Shown here piece after piece: positions 1 through 10,250 of a stretch of 64,000 nt of DNA. Position 1 is the stretch's first letter; each line of letters begins with the position of its first letter. The stretch covers positions 434,001-498,000 of the forward strand of contig JARFXM010000001.1 of NCBI GenBank assembly GCA_029532625.1. The letters run 5' to 3'. This stretch comes from Lomentospora prolificans (taxonomy: Eukaryota; Ascomycota; Sordariomycetes; Microascales; Microascaceae). The position numbers and the translations under genes are program-made. Under the pieces are notes generated by a model, which saw nothing but the letters and a program-made list of their open reading frames with translations, was not told the DNA's origin and searched no databases.

Positions 1-1697
1 CTTCGCTAGCCTTCCTAGATTGGTCGCCTTCACCTAGGGGATAATTAGCGTTTCTTACTAGGAAAAGCAAATCCCCCAAGGGGAGAGAGTCTGGAAACTT
101 ACCGATCGTTTGTTCTGCCCCTGTCGACGCGTTTCCGACCGAGGTATGACCATCTTCACTAAGGGTGGAAGCCTCCTTACTCAATGTTGAGCTCAGGCGC
201 GAAAGGGTAGATCGCCGATTTGAGAAACGACTCTTTTGACCGGGGCCGCGGTCAAGTGCAGTAGTAAGGCCGACTTTCTCCTCGATTCTATCGATATTCT
301 GCGTGTAGCAGCGGACAAGTTTTCCCCTATCTCGTAAATGGCTGATAAAGTGGTGTGATGTTGTCGGGGAGACCTCACGCGCCTTTTGGCGGAGGGTGGT
401 CGCGAAGGTGTAGAAAACGGAAGTTCGGATAGGACAAGACCAGATTGACGCGTCAAAAAGGTCGCGTCCCTTGATGTTCGGAATTGGTAGTTTCGCAGAG
501 AGCGTTGAGCTCTGCGAAGAGGTAATTGGTGTGGATAATGGCGGTGTCTCGTCGGTCTCAGAAGGGGAGGTGCTGCTACCGAAGGTTGATCCACGAGGTG
601 AGGTAGGCGACTCTTCAAGCGGATCAAACAAGTCCGGTGGTGGGGAGGAAAGAGGGGAGGAGCTGCAAAACAGAGGAGGATCAGAGAGGGGGGAGGATTC
701 CGCAGCAAGAGAGGCAAGTACCCTCCTGTGTTGAGGGTTTATCGGGGTCCGGAGAGCAGAGGTGTGAGTGGGCGTTGCTGGGAACGCAGATAAAGGCCGC
801 AAAGGTGGTGATGAGAGTAGATCATGGCTAGATGTGGCCCAACTTGCCCATCTAGCACGGAAGTCTTCAACGGCGGAGTCTTGCCTGGTATCCAAAGGGT
901 GGCTGGCTGGGCGGCTTTGTCTAGTGAAAGGAAAATCTCGTTCTGAATAATGCGGAGGTGAAGATTGAGGTACTGAAGGCTGAGGATTTAGTCGAGGAGG
1001 GGATTGGAACTCTGGGGGTAGTGAATTAGCTCTACCGCTTCTTCTGCTCTGATCCAAAGCTTCCTGGGCAAGTTGAAAGGATGGTGAATCGGGGGGATTG
1101 TCCTGAGGGAGCTCGGGCTCCTCATCCTGCTCAAATGGCGTCCCTTGGCCAGAAGTGTTGCCGGATGACGTGTCTTGGGACTCTGAAGCTTCTTGTTTGA
1201 CGATAATTGAATCTTCGCTCTTTGGCTCAACCGCGTCCTCTTCTGAGAGTCTCGTGCTCTTCCTGGGTCGTCCTCTCCGCCTGGGCTTGTCGCCCTCCGC
1301 AACGCGGGGCGACGAGCCGGAATCCTCTCGTTCGGTGGGTGACAGCTTGCGGCGCTTTCTCGCTCGATCGGTGGGGAATTCCTCGCAATTAGACGCGTCC
1401 TCGCGAGAACTGCTAGTTCTAGACCCTAACGAGAGGACTTGCGGTTGAGCGGCGAGTCTCGCCGCCGCCTCGTACTGCGCCTGGATAAGTTGATAGAGAC
1501 CATTCTCGGAACGAAAGTCCTAACGGCGTGTCAGCGAGCCCCTACGCCCCCGAGAGATTGTTAAGTCTTACCGGAATGCCCGAATTAGTGCTGATACCCG
1601 CTCCCGTCACGACTACCACTTTCTTGGCTTTGACAACGGCGTTGGCGATAATCTGCAGCGCCTCGCCGTCCTCCGGCCGGACGTGGGTAGTAGGCAT
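1..1697 (-). CDS. Sir2-family NAD-dependent histone deacetylase, Hst3/Hst4 type (partial, runs off the left edge)
   Basis: This is the 5' part of a class I fungal sirtuin, a family that removes acetyl groups from histone lysines (Hst3/Hst4 act on H3K56) in the nucleus using NAD+. Exons read 1697-1572, 1519-103 and 33-1, with introns of 52 and 69 bp that have GTAAG donors and TAG acceptors. The ATG at 1697 begins MPTTHVRPEDGEAL. The NAD-binding motif TGAGISTNSGIP lies at residues 31-42 and continues across intron 1 into DFRSENGLYQL, which fixes the splice. The motif IKGRDLFDASIW (from residue 391) and CYTQNID follow, as in Hst3/Hst4. The zinc-binding cysteines and catalytic His must lie beyond the window. 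Between DFRS and KGRD there is an insert of about 330 residues, rich in Ser and Pro, with an AT-hook-like PRRRGRPRK at residues 121-129. A Cys (404) stands where Asp is usual in the IWSDP motif. The family assignment is secure; the exact Hst3 versus Hst4 orthology is not. Confidence 0.9.
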
Positions 1698-3251
1698 GAC
1701 TGCTGGCGCGGTCCCGAAAAAGGTACGAATTCGTCGTTGGTGGAATTGGTGAGTTCGGCGAGAGAGAGAGAGGAAGAGAGAGCGTCGCGTCAGACAGGAC
1801 TTTGTCTTAACGCTGGCGAGCGTGGAGTCCTCTATGCTGGGTGGGGAGAACGCATTGGAGGGTTTGACGCGACATGTAAAAGCACAAGGGTATAGATTAG
1901 GACTGGGGACGATTGGAAGAGCAAGAAGATTTGCAAAGGGAAAAAAAACGCGGGGAGAACAAGATGATCCGGCGAAATAGAAGCTTGAGGGACCTCTCCG
2001 AGCGATTGTTGAAGCAAGAGGAAAAAGCGGAGACTTCGAATGCACCGTGCTGTTTTCCCAGATGCTCACAATGGCAATGATAGATAAAGGTCGAAGCTGA
2101 GCTAAGCCAGTCGATCACTCGTCTGTCTTCGTGACGCGATGGCAGCTGCAAACACTTTGAGCCTCGGTGGCAGGTTGTCAAAGAGGAAGGAAAGGGGAAA
2201 AAACATGGGCGGAAGCTGAATGCGACACCGAGGTTACTCAAACTAGAAATCAAAGGCTTAGAAGATCGAGGCTTGACTGCCCGGATGCGAACTTTCTTTA
2301 CCTTCAGTCAAGCGGATCAATGGCGGATGCAGATGTTATTGTGGTGGTCCAACACTGAACGCGGGGATCCAAGGTACGTACCTCCGCCAAGCTGAAGACG
2401 CGCCGCTGACTAAGGAGCCGCCTGATCAACCGTGCGATGGCGATTCATACATCGTAGTTCGGATGGCAGTGCCAACTGAGAGAGTGCAATTGGGAGCAGC
2501 TGACTCGGAACGACCCGCCGCCAATGGATGGAAAGCGCGATCCTGCAGTTCTACTGGACGCCCTAAATCTTGGCTCTTCCCGATCCAGGCACCATCTTAA
2601 CATACCCTTGCCAGCTGGCCATCGATCTCAATCCATCAAGGATATCAAGATCTCGCTGACCAGATCTGTACATGCATCTTCTCCATCCCTCAAGTCATAA
2701 CTCTACCGGAATTGAGGATATTTACGTCAAATTCCACCGGTCACCATGTTTCTGCACAGTCATTCCTCGCCTTTCCGGGCCCGTGAAACGCCGCTCTGTC
2801 TAGACTACTCTGCGCCTCCTTGAGACAAGCCCGTTTGATCGGCTCGGCCCACCGTCGCATACTGTACCCTCTCCTCTCCACCAATATCCCACTGCCCATG
2901 CTGTCTCTCGCACCTCATTCGTCTATTATGGCAGCGTCTTCTCATATGACAGCCTAGTAGACCAAAGATCGGGAAAGTTTACCCTGCCGAGTTTCCCGTT
3001 ATTTCAGGCTCACGATGGGCGACGAGACATAGAAGTGGGTGCCTCGGGCGCACACACAGAATATCCACCCTTAGGATCGTATAAGATCTAACGGGGTGAT
3101 CATCGCCGTCATCTCTGGGACGTTCCTCTCTTCTCTTGGAAGTTCTCGGCGCTGGTTTCTTGTGTGTGTTCCATTCTTTCGCTTCTACTTTCACTCTTTT
3201 ATATTTTCAAACATCCTCCGGGTAGGATTTTTATTCTCAAGAACGAGCAAA
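1698..3251. promoter_or_regulatory. Divergent intergenic region between the sirtuin and GH131 genes
   Basis: The two flanking genes are transcribed away from each other, so these 1.55 kb should hold both promoters. The last 150 bases before the GH131 start are pyrimidine-rich, as is common near fungal transcription starts. A GCGGGG hexamer at 2361-2366 fits the loose CreA consensus, but one such hexamer is expected by chance. I see no convincing reading frame here. Confidence 0.5.
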
Positions 3252-4229
3252 ATGGCCCTTTCGCGATCCGCCCTTCTGTCTATCCTCCTGTCTGCAGCGC
3301 CGCTGGTATCGGCCCAGGAGTGCACGCTCCAATTCGATGGCAGGGTACCAGACGGTTTCGCCGCCGCCGACTTTGACGCGGCCAACGACATCTTCAGCCC
3401 TGATAACGTCTTTGGCCAAGGCCTCTCCTTCGGCCAGCTAATCCAGATCCCTAAAGCGGGACTGTCCATCGTACGCTACTCATTACGTATTCCTGCCCCG
3501 TTTCCCCGCCCTAACATATCCAGTTCGATGATGGCACAATCCCCTTCGAGGTCACCATTTCCGACGACTCCATCTTCGCTCCCTCGGCTGACAACGTCCA
3601 AACCGGCTTCCGCCGCGCCGAGCTCCTCCCCGCCTCCAATGATGGCACCGACCCCTCCACCACCGGCGTCAAGACCCTCCACTTCTCTCTCATGAAGGAT
3701 AACGCCCGTCCCTTCAACCTCTCGCACGAGTACCAGCTCGTTTTCCTCGAGAGCAACGACTTCTCCACGAACCAGATCGTCCTCAAGACCGGTACCATTC
3801 TCGGTGTCAACACAGCCGACCCCGATACTCTCCAGCTCTTCGGAAATGTAAACCAGGGAAACCTCCTCTTCAGCACTCCCTTCACGGCTGGCGTCTTCCA
3901 CAACTTTGGCATCACCCTTGACTTTGATGCTCTGTAAGTGTGCTCCCGATTACAGGTGCGAAGATCTCTCGCCACTAACAATGTCCGGCAGCACGACGCA
4001 AGTCTTCTACTCCACCGGCGATGACCCGCTCGAGCAGCAGACCGACGCCATCGCCAACGATGTCAGCGGCCAGGGACAATTCCATTTCGGTGTTCTCAAG
4101 AAGCCCACCGACTCCGCCGGCGACATCACCAAGGACGGCTTCCAAGAGGCTGGCATCGACGAGGGCCTTATCTACGCCGGCATTTTCCAGGAGGATTCTT
4201 CCGATGGCTGCATCAGCCTCTCCTTGTAA
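3252..4229 (+). CDS. Secreted glycoside hydrolase family 131 protein (beta-glucanase)
   Basis: GH131 enzymes are fungal beta-glucanases acting on beta-1,3/1,6- and beta-1,4-linked glucan outside the cell. Exons are 3252-3470, 3524-3933 and 3992-4229, giving 288 residues; the introns are 53 and 58 bp with GT donors and CAG acceptors, and both joins keep the family pattern. Residues 1-21 form a signal peptide, with likely cleavage after VSA and the mature protein starting QECTLQFDGRVPDGF. Family-typical stretches follow: FSPDNVFGQGL, GFRRAELLPASNDG, LSHEYQLVFLESNDFSTNQ, DVSGQGQFHFGVLKKP and the C-terminal GIDEGLIYAGIFQEDSS. The protein ends with the catalytic domain; no cellulose-binding module is attached. 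I did not assign catalytic acids, because I cannot number them against a characterised member. It converges on the sedolisin gene with 201 bp between the stop codons. Confidence 0.93.
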
Positions 4230-4430
4230 TGGACTCTTAATGATGAACGAGCGCTACATCATGGGTAAAGTCTCTTGGGCATCGGCATTTGTTTTGTACC
4301 CTTTAGCATCTGAAAAGCAAGATAGGCATTGATGGAAGTCTTTGTATGAATTAAGAATATGCAAAGAATCGAAATTATGAAACTTGAAATTTTGCGCCCA
4401 ACATGTAAAACTTCTTGACGCTCCTTTTTT

Positions 4431-6431
4431 TTAACGAGACTCGTCACCGCCATCATCTCCGCTATCCTCACCATCACCAGTCTCCTCGCCATAATCCTCT
4501 TCCCCGACATCATCCCCCTCCTGAGAATCCTCGTCCCCAGTGCCAATCTCCACCTCCCCATCAACCCCATCCCTCAAAAACACCTCCATCAACTTTTCAA
4601 AATCCCCCGGCACCCCAATTCCCGTCCCACAATCCCACCCCTCCGTAGCCGGCCACCCGCCCGGCGCCTCCCCATCCCAAACACAGCCGGCGCTAATCCC
4701 GCCCACGACATCATTCACAACGGCCCTCACCTCCTCCGAATACAACCGCGGATTCAACCACCCCGTCCGCCCCAACCCCTTCCTCCTCCTCGCATCATTT
4801 ATCAGCGCAAACATGCTCGCGATAACGGGGGCGCTAGCGCTCGTCCCCATGGCCGCGCCGGGACCTCCGCCGTAGTAAATGTTGAACGCGACGCCGATGG
4901 CGGAGATGTCGGGAATCGCACGCCCCGTATCGTTGTAGTGGCCCGATAACCTCCCGTCCAGGGTCGTGATGTAGGCTTCGACGTCGGTAGCTTGCCAATC
5001 CGGGCGCTCAAAATAGTTGCTGAAGCCGCCGGTCGAAAAGGTAGCCACCTGCGGCGGAGAAACCTGGTTCACGGCGCCGATGGCGGTGACGTAGGGGCAT
5101 GACGCGGGGAAGGACGCCATGGTGATGGGGCGTTTGAGGCCGTCGTTACTGCGGCAATCGCCGTAGCGGACGCCGCGGGAGCCTCCGTCGCCGGTGGCTC
5201 CTATGATGGAGACGCCGCGGCTCGTTAGGGCGGCGAAGAGGTCGCATACTTTGAGGGCGTATGGGCGCGGGACGCCTTGTTCATCATCAGCGTAGGAGAT
5301 GGAGATGACGTGGGGAAGCTCTTCATCTTCTTTTTCTAGCATGTATTCGAGGAATTCAAGGTATGGTTCGTTGTCGGCGCGGTTCTCGGGCATTGGGTCG
5401 CCGTTGGCGTCGAGTTTGACACCCCTGCCGCCTGTGATAGAGTACATCACGTTGACGGGGTGAGAGAGGGAGAGGGCGTATTGCACGTCCAGGGCGGCTT
5501 CCATGCCGGCTTTGGACATGATTTGCGGGTCTGTCCCTCCGTTGATGAGCTCAACCGAGATGTTGCGCACAGAATCGGGGATATGAGGGGCGTATTTTTC
5601 CATAAAATCGTGTGTATCCGGATGGAACAGGTTCTGCTCCAGGAATCCCGCAACAAGATAAAGCGTATCCGAAGATTCCGCCTCCTCTTCAACAAGGGCG
5701 TAACGGATGTTATACAGCTCCCTCAAACAATCAGGCGTCGTCTCATCAGCACAAGGCGGCTTTCCGACCGGAGTCGTTCCCTCTGGAGGATTAATAGGCT
5801 CATCCGGAACCTGCCTCTTCTGAAGCTCCGCATCCATCCTTGCCTCCTGCGCCTCTCTTCTCCTTCTCTCAGCGTGCTCTTCATCGCTCTCGTGGGGCTT
5901 GACAAAGAAGTTGCTCAGCGGATGGATAAAAGCCACCGACTCGGCAACTCTCCCCGCAGGAACTCCGTACCGCCTCGTCCTCAGCACCGGCGGCCTTCCG
6001 GGAAAAGTGTAGTACGCAATCTCCGCCCCGAGCAGATCCTTGGCACCCTGCACCGTAGAATTCACCCGAACCCAATCATCATGAATCTCTGCATCCACGA
6101 TGCCATTCTCCTCCAACCACGCGAGCACCGTGTCTGTCCTCTCTCTCGAAGGTTGCCTCAATGCACGCACCTCGTCTCTTGAAAGATGCTTCCCGAAATC
6201 TTTGTGCTTGGGGTTGGAAATTTCCGCGAGGCGCTGCTTCAGTTTCTCGATGCCCTCGTCGTTCCGCACAGAGATTGACAGGGGGAGAACTTCAGTCGGG
6301 GCGGGATCCTCGGAAAGGCGGGTCCATCCGGCAGGCAGCTCAGCGACGTGCTCAACGGTGAAGAGCTCGGTAAGAAGTGCCGCCATTGAAGGCGCTGCCC
6401 CCGAAAGGGCGAGTAATAGTGTTGACTTCAT
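4431..6431 (-). CDS. Secreted sedolisin (peptidase family S53, tripeptidyl-peptidase-like) with acidic C-terminal tail
   Basis: Sedolisins are acid serine-carboxyl peptidases; secreted fungal members remove tripeptides or cut internally at low pH. This intronless frame of 666 residues begins with a short hydrophobic signal (MKSTLLLALSGAAPSMA). The pro-kumamolisin activation domain covers about residues 25-175. A charged linker (roughly 178-206) ends in LQKR-Q, a likely Kex2-type maturation site after residue 206. In the catalytic domain the Glu and Asp of the triad sit in GMEAALDVQYAL (E311, D315) and the nucleophile in GTSASAP (S531). GATGDGG (D415) probably gives the oxyanion Asp. VVNDVVGG (around D574) and EGWDCGTGIGVP fit the calcium site. 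The last 35 or so residues are almost all Asp, Glu, Gly and Ser, an unusual extension. Length and triad suggest an active enzyme. Confidence 0.93.
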   Translation of the reverse strand: MKSTLLLALSGAAPSMAALLTELFTVEHVAELPAGWTRLSEDPAPTEVLPLSISVRNDEGIEKLKQRLAEISNPKHKDFGKHLSRDEVRALRQPSRERTDTVLAWLEENGIVDAEIHDDWVRVNSTVQGAKDLLGAEIAYYTFPGRPPVLRTRRYGVPAGRVAESVAFIHPLSNFFVKPHESDEEHAERRRREAQEARMDAELQKRQVPDEPINPPEGTTPVGKPPCADETTPDCLRELYNIRYALVEEEAESSDTLYLVAGFLEQNLFHPDTHDFMEKYAPHIPDSVRNISVELINGGTDPQIMSKAGMEAALDVQYALSLSHPVNVMYSITGGRGVKLDANGDPMPENRADNEPYLEFLEYMLEKEDEELPHVISISYADDEQGVPRPYALKVCDLFAALTSRGVSIIGATGDGGSRGVRYGDCRSNDGLKRPITMASFPASCPYVTAIGAVNQVSPPQVATFSTGGFSNYFERPDWQATDVEAYITTLDGRLSGHYNDTGRAIPDISAIGVAFNIYYGGGPGAAMGTSASAPVIASMFALINDARRRKGLGRTGWLNPRLYSEEVRAVVNDVVGGISAGCVWDGEAPGGWPATEGWDCGTGIGVPGDFEKLMEVFLRDGVDGEVEIGTGDEDSQEGDDVGEEDYGEETGDGEDSGDDGGDESR

Positions 6432-9400
6432 CTTGTTGTAGACTTGAGGAGGCGTTAAGAGTGATGCCCAGGAACACTGGAAGTGAGCAAGACCGAAAAC
6501 GGAGACGTTGTTTGAGAAGCGAAGAACCCGAATTTAAGATTGAGAAACACAAGCAATCGTACCGCAGCTTCTTCGCGAATGGAGGGCAGATAAACTTCCA
6601 AATTGGAAGTTCGGATAGGCACGATCGCACAGGAAAGCGAGTAACGATCAAGAAGATGCCAAAGAAGGAAAAACCAGCCACTTATTCGATGTGCCGTTTC
6701 ACTGTCTCACTTCAGGCACCCGGCGATGAGGTGCCACGACAACCTCCGTTTGTCCTTGATGGCCCTTGTGCTCGTTTTAAACCTTTTTTCTCCCTCCTCT
6801 TGTTGCCTTACGGGCTAAGTTCCTCTCCTAGTAGCAGGTAGTACGAACTGCACCACACAGGACCAGGAGTGGTGGAGCGGGCAAAAGACGAAACCACCCG
6901 CGGTGAGCAACCGTGGATCACCAGGGTCCTGGGCCCAAACAAAAAGCGGACAACCGAAAGAAATCAGATCCACGGATTAATAAGGGCTCACAGGAGAAAA
7001 AGGAGAATAAAATGAGAGCGGACACGAAGGCGAAGAGAAAAAAAAGAAAACCCCGACAGACTCGGCCCGGTTCTTCTGAAGGGGGGCCAAAAGGAAACGA
7101 TCCGCGCAGCTTCTTTTTCGTGGATGGTCTCGCTATATACTTGATCATCCATCCCTCCATCCCTTCTACCTCCCTAGCAACGCGGAAGGTTTGCCTTCAT
7201 TCTCCGTGCCGACGGCATGCGTGTTGCTATATTACGGCGCACTCTGCACGAGGAGGGTGCTGAGGCTTCTAGAGCGATCCGGGGTGGCATTGCTCATCTA
7301 AAAATGCATTTGATCTATTGATAGAGTCGGGTATATTGGTTCCCTTTCGCTTTCCCTCTCCCTTCCCCCCCAATCGAACCTCGAACGGGAAATAGTACCA
7401 AGACTGACAAGCGAGCGACCGAGCCGGGACGAGTCCTAAAGCGAGCGAACCAAGAGGCAAAAAATTTATGAACTGCGAGAGGGTGGACTACTCTCGACAA
7501 ATAGAGGAGCCCAGCATTTCCTGGAATCTTGGCCGTCTTGGTCTGCTTGGCTTTGGCTTCATCACAAGGGACGGGGATGGCTGGGATGGTTTGATCCTAC
7601 TTGTAGAGCATTGAAGAACCATATTTGACGTGATTCCATCGCCTGAAAATGAAATGGATCCATCCCCCCATTCCTCTCTGTCGGTACGAATAACTACTGG
7701 AGGGGTCCCAAGTCGTCTTTGGTCTTTTACCCCAGCATTGAGATCGCCGTACCCAACATCTCCCTATCCACGGAAACACGATCCATAAAATCTCCCTTAA
7801 AATGGGGTCTTGGGTTCAATGGCCGAATATCTCGCAGGTGGCAGGCTCTCTTTTCTTACTATTCCTCCTTCTCACACCTCGATGCCGATCATCTTTTCCC
7901 ACATGTATCCACACAAAAGAAAAAGGAAGCAAATGTGGCTTCTTCCAGCTTGGCCACATTGATTGACCTATTCCCAATTCAGCCGCGGAGGCAGACACCC
8001 ACCGCCCGGCGGAAAGAATTCTCCAAATGACGCATGACGCATATGCAGTTTGCGAAGCAGATCTTCGAGAACAGCTCAATCTATTTCCGCCTTGGGCGAC
8101 CCACCTGGAAAAGAGTGCGGAGCGCAAGGCCGGGGTTGTTAGAAGTATCAATTGGCACACGCATGTGGTGGGATAAAGAGCACACTGACCGCGTAAGTGC
8201 TGGCTGCTCCAGCTCCAGCTTGGCTGCCGCCCTGCTGGCGAACGGATCAATATTATCCAAGTCGTGGTCCCATTGGATCTTTCCCTTTCCCGCAGATAGA
8301 AAGCCGGCCAGTATTCCTTTCCTTGGCATCCGCAATCCGTCGTTTGAAAGTGGGCTGGCCGTGTCGTGAGCTCTCGGTGTGAGCCGCGGATTGACTTAAT
8401 TGATCGTAGTCAAATAGAGTTGTCGGTATTATATCTGGATAAGCTCACTAAAATCGCCGCCCCGAACTACGAGAACATCTGGTTCCACCATGTTTCTAGG
8501 AGGCCGATTGAATGTTTACTTTCTTATATCCTCTTCGAATAGCATCGACCTAGCACAATCGTCAATGTTGCGATATGGCCAGCAAGCGAAGGAGAACCCT
8601 ATGGACTAACCCTTGCTGGACCTTGAGCCGAGTGCTAATCAATGGTAGGTTGATCAACTTTTCTTTTTGCGTAGTTATCCCAAGTTAATACTCGTCCTAT
8701 TTCCTCGTTCTTTTTTGCTTTTGCAGTTAAACAAGAATGAATACAGGGCAAACAACCATCTGGCCACATCCATTATCCATTACTCCCAAGCAGGGCACCA
8801 GACCAGCATACACTTTTTAACTAACCAAGATTCGGATTGAAAACACCATACCATATCCAGGATTGTGAACCAAGGCGAGGCAAACCAGTTGAGGATTAAG
8901 CAAACAAATACTTGCTTTCCCTCCTCCAGTTTCCAAGCCCCTGGCCCGTCTATTCGACTCTGCGCTCAATAAGGGATAATACAAACCACCTAACAAAGAA
9001 TAGCAAACCAAACCAGAATGACCGGGACTAAGATGGAGGAACCAAAATATGGATGCATTTGCCCAAGCCAAGTTGAAGCCAAACCAAGCCGCGCGGAAAG
9101 TACGCAACAAACAAAAAACGCAGCAAACGCGAAACGTATTCCATAACCCGATATCAGAGAGCCCGAAGAAGTAGAAGAACCCAAACAACCTCTCCCAACC
9201 GACCCCAGTCTACCTCCCGTGTCACCACCGTGCCAGTCTAATTGCCGAGACACATGTAAAGTCTTGATAATACAAAGTAAAGAACACGTAACTGGGGCGA
9301 GAGTGATAACGAAAATGGTCAAAGTCTGCAATGATGGAAGAATTCAAACAAATAGAAGAGAGAAGAAAGGGGGAAGAAAAAAATGAGGGTCCAAGACGTT

Positions 9401-10250
9401 AATAGATTGATAAGTTACAGAAATCGAAGCGAAGAAGGATGAAGGGGAGCAATGGATCATGAAAGGAAAAAAAATAAATGGAAGTTGCAACCAAAGAAAA
9501 ATGAAATAAAATAAAAAAAATGAATGAATGAAAAGAAAGAAAATAAAAGCAAAGCAAAGTTGGAACTTCCAAGGTTGAAAGGAGAGAGCGAGGTTGCCCT
9601 GCTTGACGACGGCTGCATCAATTGATGTCCCATCAACCAACCAGTTCGGGTGAATAGAATTAAAAATTAGGCGTTTTCGGTAAAAGATGGTCCAGGAACG
9701 CCGGAAGAGTCCAATGTCCAATACAGCAAGCACGGGAGTATGCGCGCTCATGCATAACTCTCCCGCAATTAAGGATGGTGTGAAGTATTGATGCGCGTAG
9801 GGCGGAGTAATAGCGAAAGGTAAAGAAAAAGGCCATGCGTCATGAGGAAAAGACATTTGATTCCACTCGATACGAGTGTGACCCGGTCTGTTGGCGAACA
9901 TCGCGAGGGCGGATGATGGAGGTAAGGGTTGCATGAAGACGCACGGGAAGGTGTGAGGGCGTCGGTAATGATTGGTTGCATCACCGCTTCAGCTGACCCC
10001 AACGCCCACCACGACCCCCATTTCGTCCTCCCACCATTCCCTTGATCTACCGATGTGCTCATCGAGTCCACGCGCTCAACCCACTGGGTTGCCCTTTGGC
10101 GATGGGCTTCGTGGTTGTTGTGTCGACCTGACCCACTCTTCCCGCTCGCTGTGACACGACACTATCATGAAACGGACACACCCGCGTTACCTCCCACGCG
10201 CCCGAGATGAGGCCCCTTAATCGTGAGACAACAAGGAGGGAGGGTGCTGA
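6432..10250. other. Intergenic region between sedolisin promoter and medA 3' end
   Basis: The left part (6432 to about 7200) should hold the sedolisin promoter and 5' leader, read leftward. About 8800-10250 is AT-richer and may include the medA 3' untranslated region. Open frames here are short, hydrophobic or low-complexity; none has a recognisable domain. I see no gene, RNA or mobile element in it. Confidence 0.4.

Noticed and set aside
3906..4229. A separate small gene starting at 3906
   Set aside because: It is exon 3 of the GH131 gene plus intron sequence; the spliced frame rebuilds the family C-terminus.
9344..9934. A 196-codon minus-strand frame with a hydrophobic Phe-rich end, looking like a membrane protein
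   Set aside because: The hydrophobicity comes from A/T-rich low-complexity sequence (AAAT/AAAG runs read as Phe/Ile/Leu) in the medA 3' flank; there is no domain or splice structure.
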